Positions 33,924 through 44,520 are shown, counted from the stretch's first letter. The stretch is DNA of 64,000 nucleotides from Granulicella cerasi (GCF_025685575.1 NZ_JAGSYD010000002.1:558001-622000); one strand, 5' to 3'. Made by a program: numbers and translations. Notes: generated by a model not told the origin, from the sequence alone.

Positions 33924-34406
33924 CTACGATTCCTCGTTGTGGCTTTTCAGTCGTGCGTACAGGGTATGCAGGAGATCGACGCAGTTGGCGATGCGCGATG
34001 GGTCGAGGTCTTTACTCAGCGCATCCGTAAACGGACCCTGCAGATCTCTCGCGGAAGCGTTGGCTCGCTTCCCCTTCGGTGTGAGCCTCACGAGGCTGGC
34101 GCGCTGGTGGGCCGGATTATCCGCGAGTCGGACCATCCCCGCAGCTTCGAGCTCACGAACGATGATGCGTACATTCTGGCGAGTTAAACCCATGCTCTTG
34201 CCAATGGCAGCCACGGTGAGAGGATCCGCGGCTTTCGCGACCGCTCCTAGCACCTGCCATCGTGCGCTCGTGAGGCCGATGGAAGCGGTAAGGCGATCTC
34301 CGGCAACAAGCAGTGCACCGTTGACCCGAAAGATGCTGAGGATCAACTTCGTCACTTCGTTTTCGGAGTCCTGTAGAGAGAGAAGCTCCATCGATATCAC
34401 CTCCAA
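33924..34406 (-). CDS. MarR-family transcriptional regulator
   Basis: A 160-residue protein with the MarR winged helix: LTSARWQVLGAVAKAADPLT, then VAAIGKSMGLTRQNVRIIV, RELEAAGMVRLADNPAHQRA and LVRLTPKGK. M6 (MELLSLQD) is a possible alternative start. It lies between the truncated SDR gene on its own strand and a divergent DUF1761 gene. Two TGACA/TGTCA palindromes in the shared upstream region are its likely binding sites. Confidence 0.9.
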   Translation of the reverse strand: MEVISMELLSLQDSENEVTKLILSIFRVNGALLVAGDRLTASIGLTSARWQVLGAVAKAADPLTVAAIGKSMGLTRQNVRIIVRELEAAGMVRLADNPAHQRASLVRLTPKGKRANASARDLQGPFTDALSKDLDPSRIANCVDLLHTLYARLKSHNEES

Positions 34407-34448
34407 GCGTGCTCACCGTCGAGAGTCAATTGCATCAGCAAGTCGCAT

Positions 34449-34500
34449 TGACAACTTATTGTCATAATGAGACTATCGCAGAAATGACAGTACATTGTCA
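34449..34500. promoter_or_regulatory. Paired palindromes, probable MarR operators
   Basis: TGACAACTTATTGTCA (34449-34464) and TGACAGTACATTGTCA (34485-34500) share the pattern TGACAN-x4-TTGTCA. Their centres are 36 bp apart. They lie between the divergent MarR (start 34406) and DUF1761 (start 34570) genes. Confidence 0.7.
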
Positions 34501-34569
34501 ATTGATAGCTCTGACTAATTCCTGAGTGCAACCGCTCAGTTGCTTAATAAATGAAAGAAGACTCCCCAC

Positions 34570-34986
34570 ATGCCAACTGTCATGACTCGCATCAACCCCC
34601 TGGCAATCCTTGCCGCAGCCTTCGTCGTCAGCATGCTCGGTTGGGTATGGTTCACTGCGCTTTTCGGAAAGGTCTATTCTTCGGTGCTCGGACGCGAGCA
34701 CAATCCCGCCGCTAAGATGCCCTCCCTGTACTTCGTAGGCCCGATGATATGCATGCTGCTCACTGTGGTGACCAGCGCATGGTTGATGCCCGCGAGGGGC
34801 ATCTCCTCCCTTGCTTCCGCGATCAGCTTCGGTGCGGTCGTTGGAGCCGGATACCTCGGTACCACTGCCGTCAACATGGGTATCAATCCGAACATCCGCA
34901 GGCCTCTTGCCTATGGTTTTCTCAGCGCCGGTTTCTTCTTTGTGAGCAGCGTTCTCATCAGCGCAACACTTTATCTGCTGCGCTAA
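34570..34986 (+). CDS. DUF1761 membrane protein
   Basis: A 138-residue inner-membrane protein with four hydrophobic segments (LAILAAAFVVSMLGWVWF; YFVGPMICMLLTVVTSAWLM; AISFGAVVGAGYLGTTAVNM; LAYGFLSAGFFFVSSVLISA). The pattern and length match the DUF1761 family, whose function is unknown. It is divergent from a MarR gene and probably under its control through the paired palindromes between them. Confidence 0.82.
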   Translation: MPTVMTRINPLAILAAAFVVSMLGWVWFTALFGKVYSSVLGREHNPAAKMPSLYFVGPMICMLLTVVTSAWLMPARGISSLASAISFGAVVGAGYLGTTAVNMGINPNIRRPLAYGFLSAGFFFVSSVLISATLYLLR

Positions 34987-35009
34987 TGGCAAGCGGCCAT
35001 TGCAACCCA

Positions 35010-35600
35010 ATGGAGCAAACTGACGGCTTGAGGTCGGCTAAACGCAAGGTCGCGCGACTTCCCGTCAGAGCATTCGGCACAGGCGCAGCCCTTGAAAAGT
35101 GGATCGGTCAACAACCGATGGATGCACCAGGAATTTGGGTCAGACTCCGAAAGAAGCGCGAAGGATTCCAGCCGGTCTCGCAGCAGGATATGATCGACTC
35201 GTCTCTCTGTCATGGCTCGATTGATGGACAGGGGCTGGGTTATGACGAATCTTCTTATCTGGTACGTCTGACTCCAAGGAGGCCGCGCAGCCAGTGGTCG
35301 CAGGTCAACCGAGAACGTGCCACGGCGCTTACGCAGGATGAAGGAGAGAGGCCTGGAGGTGGTAGCTGCGGCAAAAGCAGACGGGCGTTGGGATCGAGCG
35401 TACTCTTCCGCGAGAACTGCACAAATGCCGGCTGACCTTACCGCTGCTCTTGACGAGCATCCGAAGGCAAAGAAACGCTACTTTGCCTTGTCCAAGTTGG
35501 CTCGGTATGACATTTTGCGGGGTTTGGAGACGGTGAAGAAAGCAGACACGCGAAATCGCCGAATCGCGGCTTTCATTGGACGACCATCCTTGCTGATCCA
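35010..35600 (+). pseudogene. YdeI/OmdA-family protein, frameshifted
   Basis: From ATG 35010 the frame encodes ALEKWIGQQPMDAPGIWVRL, SSLCHGSIDGQGLGYDES and LVRLTPRRPRSQWSQVNRE, typical of the YdeI/OmpD-associated family. Near 35325 the frame changes, and the rest continues as RRMKERGLEVVAAAKADGR, WDRAYSSARTAQMPADLT and KTQ-like helices up to DTRNRRIAAFIG. One shift would restore a protein of about 195 residues. Either a recent mutation or a sequence error. Confidence 0.8.
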
Positions 35601-35705
35601 CAACATGATTCTGCACAGCGATTCGCGGGCACGGTGCAACTCGCAGCAGTCTAAACCGCATACGGCGCTGACCGTGAGTCATTCAGGAACCTTGGTCGGA
35701 CTATG

Positions 35706-35748
35706 CAAGCGTGAACACCGACATGGGATGGGCCGGTATTCACGCTTG
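35706..35748. terminator. Long hairpin between convergent genes
   Basis: CAAGCGTGAACACCG (35706-35720) pairs with CGGTATTCACGCTTG (35734-35748): 14 of 15 positions match around a 13-nt loop. It lies between the YdeI-like remnant (plus) and the monooxygenase gene (minus). No T-run follows on either strand, so it may act only as a partial or bidirectional terminator. Confidence 0.5.
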
Positions 35749-35754
35749 ACCACA

Positions 35755-36066
35755 TCATTCGCTGAGTCGCACCGCTACATTTTCTGTGTATTTACCGATC
35801 AGGAAAGGCTTCATCTGCTCGACGATGTGGGCTACGTGAGAGCTGGAGTGATGTGCTTGGTAAGTTGCCTCGCTCGCCCACGCATCGACGATATAGAACC
35901 TGCTTGCTTCGTCCCTGTCCTGAAAGACGTTGTAGGCCAAGTTGCCTTCTTGCTTTCGGGACGGGTCAACAAGCTGAAGAAGCAACGCTTTCACTTCGCT
36001 CGCGTGAGCAGGCTTGGCGTTGAGTTCACAAAGGATGTGTCGTTCCTCTTGCCTGGTTTCGGACAT
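35755..36066 (-). CDS. Antibiotic-biosynthesis-monooxygenase-domain protein (quinol monooxygenase-like)
   Basis: A 103-residue single ABM domain: ILCELNAKPAHASEVKALLL, then EGNLAYNVFQDRDEASRFYI, VDAWASEATYQAHHSSSHVA and HIVEQMKPFL. Small ABM proteins such as YgiN act as cofactor-free monooxygenases or dimeric electron-transfer helpers. It lies 2 bp after the SDR gene on the same strand and is most likely co-transcribed with it and perhaps with the aldo/keto reductase. Confidence 0.88.
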   Translation of the reverse strand: MSETRQEERHILCELNAKPAHASEVKALLLQLVDPSRKQEGNLAYNVFQDRDEASRFYIVDAWASEATYQAHHSSSHVAHIVEQMKPFLIGKYTENVAVRLSE

Positions 36067-36068
36067 TT

Positions 36069-36851
36069 CTATTCTCCATTCTTTCCCGCATACACCTCGG
36101 TTAAGCCTCCATCGACCACCAGGTCGATTCCACGGATGTAGTCACTCGCATCCGAAGCCAGAAACAGGACCGCATTGGCGATGTCTTCGACTTTTCCCAC
36201 GCGGCCCGCTGGAATGTCCTTTGAGACCTTTGCGGAATAATCAGCGATCTGCTCCTTGCTCATTCCCTGTTCCGTATGGAAACCTTCGGTTGGGACGATA
36301 CCCGGGCTGATCGAATTCACGCGGATGTTACGGTCCTTGAGTTCCGTCGTCCAGGCTTTCGCGAACGCGCGGGCGGCTGCTTTGGTCCCTGCATAGTGCG
36401 CGAAGCCCTTCAACCCCATGTCGACAGTGACCGAGGACGTCAGGACGATTGACGCACCATCGCGCAAAACGTCGAGCATCGTCTGAACCGTGAAAATGAC
36501 ACCTTTGAAATTTGTGTCGAAGGTCCTATCGATCTCTTCTTCAGTAAGCTCGGGCAAAGGCATATTGTGAGCGAGGCGCCCAGCGTTCACCTGCAGGAAG
36601 TCGAGCTTTCCGTGTGCCCTCTTGATTTCCTCAGCGACGTGCTTCATATCCTTCTTAACGCCGGAGTCCGCGAGAATTGCCGTTGCTGAAGGTCCTAGCC
36701 TTTCCTGCGTCTCAGCAAGTGCCTTGTCGTCCAGACCTGTTACGTACACATGAGCCCCTTCTTCGATAAGGCGCTTTGCCGAAGCGAATCCCAATCCGCT
36801 GGTGGCGCCGGTGACCAAGGCCACGCGGCCCTTCATGACTTGCATTTCCAT
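36069..36851 (-). CDS. SDR-family NAD(P)-dependent oxidoreductase
   Basis: A 260-residue classical SDR with VALVTGATSGLGFAS (nucleotide binding), LQVNAGRLAHN, IVLTSSVTVD (Ser), HYAGTKAAARAF (Tyr-x3-Lys) and the C-terminal FLASDASDYIRGIDLVVDGG. All catalytic residues are present. ATG 36851 follows GGGAGACAGC; M6 is another option. The substrate is unknown. It is part of a minus-strand group with an ABM protein and an aldo/keto reductase. Confidence 0.92.
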   Translation of the reverse strand: MEMQVMKGRVALVTGATSGLGFASAKRLIEEGAHVYVTGLDDKALAETQERLGPSATAILADSGVKKDMKHVAEEIKRAHGKLDFLQVNAGRLAHNMPLPELTEEEIDRTFDTNFKGVIFTVQTMLDVLRDGASIVLTSSVTVDMGLKGFAHYAGTKAAARAFAKAWTTELKDRNIRVNSISPGIVPTEGFHTEQGMSKEQIADYSAKVSKDIPAGRVGKVEDIANAVLFLASDASDYIRGIDLVVDGGLTEVYAGKNGE

Positions 36852-36896
36852 GTGCTGTCTCCCTTGTATTTGTTGGTACGAATGAACTGATGTGCG

Positions 36897-37940
<1,044 letters not shown>

Positions 37941-38017
37941 CTAAGGATTGTCTGATCCTGTCGCGAACGCGCGTTTATGACTTGTTTTGAGTAAACTGTC
38001 TTCGAAGAGACATCGGC

Positions 38018-38959
38018 ATGCGACATGCCGCAAGGGTCATATTGAATCGTGAACGTTCATCAACGGCTATCAGCGGGCGCTGTCTGCAGGGGCTAGCAGA
38101 CGCAATTGCGTCGCACACTCCTTCAACAGGCGAGACTCTCACTGTCGATCCAGCAATGAGCCTCTTTTGTAAGACCGCTCCGGACGAATGCCATCGTGTG
38201 TCCTATGAACCAAGTGTGAGTGTCTTTGCTCAGGGCAATAAGCGAATCAATCTGGGAGGCACCATCTATCACTGTGATCCTGGATCGTTCTTATTGGCAT
38301 CTATCGATGTTCCCGTCGAAAGCCAGGTTGTGACCGCAACACCTAAGAAACCTGTTCTGGCAATGATGCTTCGCTTGAATATGCAAATCGTTCGCGAGGT
38401 CATCAGTGAGGCTGATCTGGCCGGCCCTGAGATCCGTATGAGAGGGACCGGATTGGGAATCGGGCAAGCGAACGATTGTCTGCTCGATATATGCCGCCGG
38501 ATGGTGACGCTACTCGACAGGCCGAATGATGTTCGCTACCTGAGCAGCTTGCTCCATCGCGAGTTTGTCTACGAGCTTCTAAAGACACCGCAGAGTAGCC
38601 GTCTGAGAGCGATAGCGACCTCGGGCGATCTCAGTCGGCAGACGGCGAAAGCAATCGCTTGGCTAAAGAGCAATTATGAGAAACCGCTCCGAATGCAGGA
38701 TTTGGCTCGGATCGCAGACATGGGCGTCTCCACCCTGCATCATCAATTTCGCGCACTCACGTCCATGACTCCTCTGCAGTACCAGAAGCAACTTCGATTG
38801 CACGCAGCTAAGCAGCAGATGCTCGTAGAGGGAATCGACGCGACCACGGCAGCGTTTGGCGTCGGCTACACAACTGTCAGTCAATTCAACAGAGAATACA
38901 GTCGGCACTTCGGTCGACCGCCCATCCGAGATATCCAAGCTCTCCGAGCTTCTGCATGA
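38018..38959 (+). CDS. AraC-family transcriptional regulator (AraC_N type)
   Basis: A 313-residue regulator with an N-terminal AraC_N (PF06719) ligand domain (SYEPSVSVFAQGNKRINLGG, YHCDPGSFLLASIDVPVESQ) and C-terminal twin helix-turn-helix (MQDLARIADMGVSTLHHQFR ... VGYTTVSQFNREYSRHFGRP). ATG 38018 is used; a few N-terminal residues could belong to the leader. It is divergent from the aldo/keto reductase operon and precedes a broken MFS gene. Confidence 0.92.
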   Translation: MRHAARVILNRERSSTAISGRCLQGLADAIASHTPSTGETLTVDPAMSLFCKTAPDECHRVSYEPSVSVFAQGNKRINLGGTIYHCDPGSFLLASIDVPVESQVVTATPKKPVLAMMLRLNMQIVREVISEADLAGPEIRMRGTGLGIGQANDCLLDICRRMVTLLDRPNDVRYLSSLLHREFVYELLKTPQSSRLRAIATSGDLSRQTAKAIAWLKSNYEKPLRMQDLARIADMGVSTLHHQFRALTSMTPLQYQKQLRLHAAKQQMLVEGIDATTAAFGVGYTTVSQFNREYSRHFGRPPIRDIQALRASA

Positions 38960-39013
38960 GGCTTCACATAGCGCCTGAGGCTGTTATCTCGCAAGCTGCA
39001 CCGGGTATGTTCC

Positions 39014-40219
39014 ATGCGTAAGGAAAGTGACATTCTGCTTCAATCGTCGCGTGAGCCAAGCATCATTCCTGCAAGCAACAAACCCAACTGGGCAGGAGTT
39101 GCTTCGCTTTTCGTTGGTGTCTTCGGCCTGGTCGCCTCGGAGTTTGCGCCCGCTGGGCTTCTGACACCGATGGCGACCGATCTTGGCATTACGCAAGGGA
39201 TGGCCGGTCAGGCGATCTCCGCAAATGCCATCATCGGTCTGGTTGTGAGTCTGCTGATCTCCGTCATGCTCCGCAGCCTTGACCGTAAGCTTGCGGTGAT
39301 ACTTTTTCCGTTCTGCTTACCTTGTCCAACCTGATGGTGGCCTTTGCACCAGGTTTCCCGCTGCTCATTGCAGCGCGCCTGATACTTGGAATCGCAGTGG
39401 GCGGCCTGTGGTCGATGGTGCCTGCCCTCGCTCTTCGTCTGGTTCCGCCATCTCACGTCTCGAAGGCGCTTGCAATCATCTTCGCAGGAGTCTCGGTTGC
39501 GACCGTGGCGATGCTTCCGCTGGCCACGGCACTTGAGACTAAGGTGGGTTGGCGTCCAATCTTTCTCGGTTTCGCCGTTTTTGGCGTACTTGCTGCACTA
39601 GGCCAGACGTTAACGCTGCCTCGCTTACCGGTCGCGCTGCCGCCGCGTGGTCTGCCGGTTTTACGCGTCATCAAGCGTCCTGGCATCGCGCTTGCCATCG
39701 GAACGATGCTCCTCTGCTTCTCGGGGCACTTCGCTCTGTACACCTATGTGCGGCCGATGTTGCAGCAGATCGCACACTTCAGTGCAGATGAGATTGCCAG
39801 CGTTCTGCTTCTCTATGGTCTCTCCAACCTGATCGGTAATCTGCTTTCGGTTCGACTGCTGCGTGCATCGTTGCAAGGCACTCTGGTCTTCATGCCGATT
39901 GCCTTGGCGACTGCAGCCTTCGCACTGGTTTTGGTGAGCGGGCACAAGCTCTTCACCGCCGCCATGATGGTGGTCTGGGGGATGGCGTACGCAACCTTAC
40001 CTGTTGGATGGTCGACCTGGATGGCGCGAAGCGCACCGGAAGAAGCGGAAGCGGCCGGGGGGGCTCTACGTTGCCATCTCCAACCTCGCCGTCGTGATCG
40101 GTGTGGCTGCCGGTGGTGTGCTGTTCGACTTCAAGGGCATAAGGGTAGTCTTCGCCACAGCGGGTGTTTCATTGGTGTTGTCAACACTCGTTGCGCGCCG
40201 CGCATCCGTCACACATTGA
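39014..40219 (+). pseudogene. MFS transporter with two frameshifts
   Basis: A 12-helix major-facilitator protein of the sugar-efflux/arabinose-polymer type is spread over three frames. Frame 1 (39014-39334) has the start and first helices (VASLFVGVFGLVASEFAPAG). A shift in the TTTTTCC run near 39306 leads to LSNLMVAFAPGFPLLIAARL and most of the protein. A run of G near 40060 shifts again, and the end reads LYVAISNLAVVIGVAAGGVL. Both breaks are at homopolymers, so sequencing error is possible. Confidence 0.85.
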
Positions 40220-40270
40220 CACGCAGTGCTAACGAGCAATATCAGAGCTCAACACTAGGAGTGAGTAGTC

Positions 40271-41278
40271 ATGGAAAAGCGAAGTGAAGGACGCGGCGAG
40301 ATCATCATTGATCCCACACTCCCCATAGTGGACGCTCATTTTCATCTGTTTGACCTTCCTGAAGCCCGGTACATGTTCGATGACTACCTTGAAGATGTGC
40401 AGGCTGGACACAATATCGTCGCATCGGTATACATCGAGACGGCTGGCTTCCTCCGCCCAGATGGTCCGGAGGTCCTGCGTCCGCTCGGCGAGATCGAGTT
40501 CGCGAACGGTGTGGGTGCCGTCGCGGCGAGCGGAAGGTATGGAAAGACGCTCGTCAATGCGGCTATCGTCGGACACGCGGATCTACGACACGGCAATGCG
40601 GTCGCTGAGTTGTTTGATCGCGGTCTTCAGCTTGCGCCAGACCGTCTGCGAGGCTTCCGTCAGGTTGCGCTCGATCATCCGAGCGACGAGCCCTACAAGT
40701 TCATGCTCGCCCCGCCGCCAAAGGGACTTTTGTCGAACGCTGCATTTCGGGACGGGTTTCGTCATCTCGCCGAGCGGAAGCTGACTTTTGATGCCACTGT
40801 CTTTCACACACAATTAGCCGACCTTATCGATCTCGTCGATGCGTTCCCGGATACCACGATCATCCTTGATCATCTTGGAATGCCCATGCAGTTGGGCGCT
40901 GACGGCGAGCGCGCCGAACGCTTCAAGCATTGGAGGAAGGAAATGGAAAGACTATCAGAAAGACCAAATACACGCTGCAAGGTCGGCGGCCTCGGCATGC
41001 CGTTCTCCGGCTTCGGCTTCGAGCAGAAGCAGGAACAGGTCGGTTACCGTGAACTGGCAGATGCTTGGGCGCCCTACGTCGAAACGGCGATCAAAGCGTT
41101 CGGCACGGAACGATGCATGATGGAGAGCAACTTCCCTCCTGATGGATACTCGGCAGGGTACGTTCCCGTCTGGAACGCTATGAAGTACATCACGCGCGAC
41201 TTCACCGCAAACGAGAAAGCAGATCTTTTCCACCGCACGGCGATGCATACCTACCGCATTTCTGTGCCCGGCCTGTAG
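40271..41278 (+). CDS. Amidohydrolase-family (TIM-barrel) metal-dependent hydrolase
   Basis: A 335-residue protein of the amidohydrolase_2 family. The metal-binding HxH is in PIVDAHFHLFD, further ligands are in TIILDHLGMP, and the closing Glu/Asp region is MMESNFPPDGYSAGY. The family includes lactonases such as 2-pyrone-4,6-dicarboxylate hydrolase and L-fuconolactone-type enzymes. The exact substrate cannot be read from sequence. It follows the broken MFS gene by 51 bp and may have shared a transport-and-hydrolysis operon. Confidence 0.88.
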   Translation: MEKRSEGRGEIIIDPTLPIVDAHFHLFDLPEARYMFDDYLEDVQAGHNIVASVYIETAGFLRPDGPEVLRPLGEIEFANGVGAVAASGRYGKTLVNAAIVGHADLRHGNAVAELFDRGLQLAPDRLRGFRQVALDHPSDEPYKFMLAPPPKGLLSNAAFRDGFRHLAERKLTFDATVFHTQLADLIDLVDAFPDTTIILDHLGMPMQLGADGERAERFKHWRKEMERLSERPNTRCKVGGLGMPFSGFGFEQKQEQVGYRELADAWAPYVETAIKAFGTERCMMESNFPPDGYSAGYVPVWNAMKYITRDFTANEKADLFHRTAMHTYRISVPGL

Positions 41279-41536
41279 CTTTCCACGCGAGTTGCGGCCC
41301 AGTCTGATGACCCATGATCGGCGCGGATTTGGGCTCGTGGGTGTGACGAGTAACTGGAGGCGTCATAGGCAGGAATTGTGTCTGCTTACCTTGGACAGCA
41401 CCCGATGGATTCTGCCGCTGCATCGAGAATAGAGACGCAAAGCCCTGAGCAAAGCCGTCAGCTTTGCAATGAGAGCCGTGATGAAAGGCGATACACGGTG
41501 CGGACCGGGATGTAACGACTCAGCGTGCGCGTTCGA

Positions 41537-42238
41537 TCACCTTGTCGCGCCTTGGATCCTTGTCGATCGGTGGGACTCCTTTTGTTCCGTCGTGAGAACC
41601 CGCCACATCCTGCTGGCGGCGGAGCGCGCCTGTGCCTCGATCGCATCCGGGTTGACTTTGACGAGACCATGCAACACTTGTTCGTAGAATGCACCACGCA
41701 GCAAGGCTTCGTAGAGCGCAGCATCCTGAGCAGCATCTCGTTTGAGCCAGGACCGCTTCCGGGCAACGCTCTTGAGGTAGGCGATCAGAATGCCAGTTCT
41801 GCCGCGAGCAATGTTCTTCTGGTAATGCTGTCCCAGTTCCGGGAATTGATCAGCGTCTCGTGTCACCACGCGATAGAGTGCCACCTGCTCCTCCGAGAGC
41901 AGGTGCTGAAGATACTCCACACCCGCTCGCGCGAGCCCAGGCTGCGTTGCGTTTGCAAACCAGGCAAACTGCTTCGCCAACGCTTCCTCAGGGGGAAGAG
42001 GCTCGGAGAGAAGATGGTCGGTGCAAGCAGCGACCATGACATGGCTGAAAAGCTCGTTCTTGTTTGCAAAATGGCTGTAAATCGTCTTCACGGAGACACC
42101 CGCAGAACGCGCGATCGCATCCATGGAAGCCCCTGAAAATCCGTCCCGCAGAAAATGCTCACGGGCGCTCAATACGATCAGGCGATCCTTCTCAGCCACC
42201 ATGGCCGTCTTGGAACTCTCCTTCGTCGCATTCTTCAT
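41537..42238 (-). CDS. TetR-family transcriptional regulator
   Basis: A 233-residue TetR protein: REHFLRDGFSGASMDAIARS, then AGVSVKTIYSHFANKNELF is the helix-turn-helix, and the C-terminal AefR-like ligand domain follows (LAKQFAWFANATQPG, YKVVTRDADQFPEL-like). It is divergent from the F420-type oxidoreductase gene. Two related GTTTCC-containing repeats lie between them and are candidate operators. Confidence 0.9.
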   Translation of the reverse strand: MKNATKESSKTAMVAEKDRLIVLSAREHFLRDGFSGASMDAIARSAGVSVKTIYSHFANKNELFSHVMVAACTDHLLSEPLPPEEALAKQFAWFANATQPGLARAGVEYLQHLLSEEQVALYRVVTRDADQFPELGQHYQKNIARGRTGILIAYLKSVARKRSWLKRDAAQDAALYEALLRGAFYEQVLHGLVKVNPDAIEAQARSAASRMWRVLTTEQKESHRSTRIQGATR

Positions 42239-42285
42239 TGATTCGTCACCATTCTCTAAGAATAGAGAAGACTGAATGAATCAAC

Positions 42286-42325
42286 AACGATCGTTTCCGC
42301 ATCTCATGGGGAAACGGTCGTTTCC
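42286..42325. promoter_or_regulatory. Repeated operator-like sites between TetR and oxidoreductase
   Basis: The sequence ACGATCGTTTCCGCAT (42287-42302) is repeated with one change as ACGGTCGTTTCCGCAT (42314-42329), 27 bp on. The second copy is part of GGAAACGGTCGTTTCC (42310-42325), an almost perfect palindrome. These are plausible binding sites for the adjacent TetR. Confidence 0.6.
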
Positions 42326-42371
42326 GCATAGCAGCGGCACGCACGCACATCAGCAGCGATAGGGGAAAGAC

Positions 42372-43187
42372 ATGCAGGTTGGAATCATCGGAGCGGGCAA
42401 TATTGGATCTGCGCTAGCGCAGCACTTTCAAAAGCTCGGTCATACGGTCTTCATCGCGAACTCACGCGGACCAGAGACGCTTTCGGTCGTCGCGCAGGAG
42501 ACGGGTGCAAAGCCAGTCGCCATCACGGAGGTCACGAACGGGGCCGATCTGCTCGTCATTACCATTCCAATGAAGAGCATTCCTTCCCTGCCCGCGAATC
42601 TTCTCTCCGCTCTCGCCGCCTCGTCGCCGATCATTGATACCGGGAACTACTATCCCCTACGCGATGGAGATATCTCTGAAGTAAACGCCGGGATGGTTGA
42701 GAGTGAGTGGACCTCTCGCATCCTTGGTCGCCCAGTCATCAAAGCATTCAACAACATTACTGCGGATAGCCTCCTACACAAGGCCCTTCCTCATGGGTCG
42801 GAAGGGAGGATCGCTCTTCCAGTCTCCGGAGAGGATGCTGGAGCTAAGCAACTCGTCATCGGTCTGCTGGATGCGATGGGTTTCGATGCGATCGATGCGG
42901 GGCCACTCTCCGAATCCTGGCGCTATCAGCCTGGAACGCCAGCGTACTGCCCTGATCCGACAATCGCGCAGTTGCCCGCGCTGCTGCGGAGAGCCGATCG
43001 AGCCAAAGCAGTTGCGAATCGGGACCAGGCGGCGAAGCTGATGGCAAAGCTGCCTCCTGACTTTCCACCGCAAGAACTCGTCCGTATCGCCCGACTCTCC
43101 GCCGGTCTCGATACGTGGAAGCCTCGAAGCTGGTTTGCCATCCTTCACATGGGTTTCGCCATTCTGACCAGATCCCGTGAAGCATAA
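42372..43187 (+). CDS. NADP-dependent oxidoreductase, coenzyme F420-type fold
   Basis: A 271-residue protein beginning MQVGIIGAGNIGSALAQHF, the Rossmann motif of the F420-dependent NADP reductase family (PF03807), followed by VFIANSRGPETL and KAFNNITADSLLHKALP, typical of family members in bacteria lacking F420, which likely use NAD(P)H. The ATG follows AGGGGAAAGAC. The physiological substrate is unknown. A divergent TetR is the likely repressor. Confidence 0.88.
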   Translation: MQVGIIGAGNIGSALAQHFQKLGHTVFIANSRGPETLSVVAQETGAKPVAITEVTNGADLLVITIPMKSIPSLPANLLSALAASSPIIDTGNYYPLRDGDISEVNAGMVESEWTSRILGRPVIKAFNNITADSLLHKALPHGSEGRIALPVSGEDAGAKQLVIGLLDAMGFDAIDAGPLSESWRYQPGTPAYCPDPTIAQLPALLRRADRAKAVANRDQAAKLMAKLPPDFPPQELVRIARLSAGLDTWKPRSWFAILHMGFAILTRSREA

Positions 43188-43420
43188 CCTCACAGGATTG
43201 GTGACGCAAAATCGCAAACGTGCTAATCGAGAGCGGTCGACGAGCGCATCGACCTGTTCTCGCCAGTTGAGAAACACTCCGGGAGCGTCTTCCCATATGC
43301 CGACTTCGCGGTAGTTGTTCCCCCGTATACGATTAGCGTATTCCGTGGTCTGAAGAGCAGAAGCGCATTGGTCGGTTAGAGCTTCAAAAGCGCCGTGACA
43401 CCACTCCCATATCCCGGCGT

Positions 43421-43630
43421 TTGGCGTTGCTTAAAGCTCTGCTATCGGCGTTAGGAGCAGTGCTTCTGTCCTGCATATCCGTTTTTGCAGCTGTTCACGT
43501 TTCGAGTAGACGTCTTCATGTGGAAGGTGGCTTGGCAGCTGCCATCAGCATAATGGTGACCTTGTTCTGCTCGTTGCTGGCGTACGTCCGTTTCCTAGAC
43601 TGGCATCGTGGAGCCAAGAGCAAGGCATAA
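43421..43630 (+). CDS. Small two-helix membrane protein
   Basis: A 69-residue frame with two hydrophobic segments (LKALLSALGAVLLSCISVFA and GGLAAAISIMVTLFCSLLAY) and a basic C-terminus. The start is TTG with no strong ribosome site. I do not recognise a family. The membrane pattern is the only support. Confidence 0.45.
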   Translation: MALLKALLSALGAVLLSCISVFAAVHVSSRRLHVEGGLAAAISIMVTLFCSLLAYVRFLDWHRGAKSKA

Positions 43631-43776
43631 AGATCGTCCTGCATGACTCCCTATAATGCCGCTCTCGTCAGTTCGTGATTGCTAGCAAGAAACGCCGCTA
43701 GCGGAAGTTGAGTGACCGCCCGAGAGAGCGGGCAACAACCTCGTCGGATCACTTCCGATATGCCGACTTGTAAGGA

Positions 43777-44493
43777 CTAAACGGGCGAGCCTAGAAGGCG
43801 CTGCATCCATTCCAATAGGAGAGACCGTTCGGCGTCTGAAAGAACGTTTGACGTTCCGCTCAGGTTTCCCAGCAATGCGTGCATCTGGTTTGCTACGGCG
43901 GGGAGCGTTGAGCTTGAGATAGCTTGTGATGTGTTCGTGATGCCGCTTAACGCATGATCGCGCGCAATCGCAGACAGTCCAAGGTCGCGTTGCTCCGGCG
44001 CTTGTGACAGCAGAAGCATCACAATTCCCACCGCGGCCGCGTGATAGAGGGCACAGGCTCTTGCCACGCTCACTCGAAGCCGTCCGGCAGCCGCCACGCG
44101 CTGCATGTGTTGGTCAAGAACTGCGAATGCCTTTTGCGCGGCGGGGCTTTCTGCTCCCGGTCGAGGATTAGCGTACATCAGTAGGTAGAGCTCCGGGTTT
44201 CCTAGTCCAAACTCAACATGGAGGTCCCAACCGACACGGAGACCTTCTACAGGGTCACCGCCCGACGCAGGCGATTGCTTCTTTGCGAGGTAACCGGAGA
44301 AGCCGTACGCGGTGACCGCATCGAGTAGCCCGTCCTTGTCTCCAAACAATCGATACAAAACAGGCGGCTGCACCTTTGCGGCTTCGGCCACAGAACGCGT
44401 TGTTACCGCGTCTCGGCCATGTTTCGTCAGCAGCGCCAAGGCGACCTTTAGCACCTTGTCCCTGTGAGCCTCCGTGCCCGAAGCGTTTCGCAT
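43777..44493 (-). CDS. TetR-family transcriptional regulator
   Basis: 238 residues from ATG 44493 (MRNASGTEAH), which follows GGAG; the open frame continues upstream through the operator, which is unlikely to be coding. The helix-turn-helix reads DAVTTRSVAEAAKVQPPVLY followed by RLFGDKDGLLDAV. It is divergent from the NmrA-like gene at 44564, and an inverted repeat lies between them. Confidence 0.88.
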   Translation of the reverse strand: MRNASGTEAHRDKVLKVALALLTKHGRDAVTTRSVAEAAKVQPPVLYRLFGDKDGLLDAVTAYGFSGYLAKKQSPASGGDPVEGLRVGWDLHVEFGLGNPELYLLMYANPRPGAESPAAQKAFAVLDQHMQRVAAAGRLRVSVARACALYHAAAVGIVMLLLSQAPEQRDLGLSAIARDHALSGITNTSQAISSSTLPAVANQMHALLGNLSGTSNVLSDAERSLLLEWMQRLLGSPV

Positions 44494-44520
44494 AAGATCA
44501 TTCTCCACGTGTTTACATAG

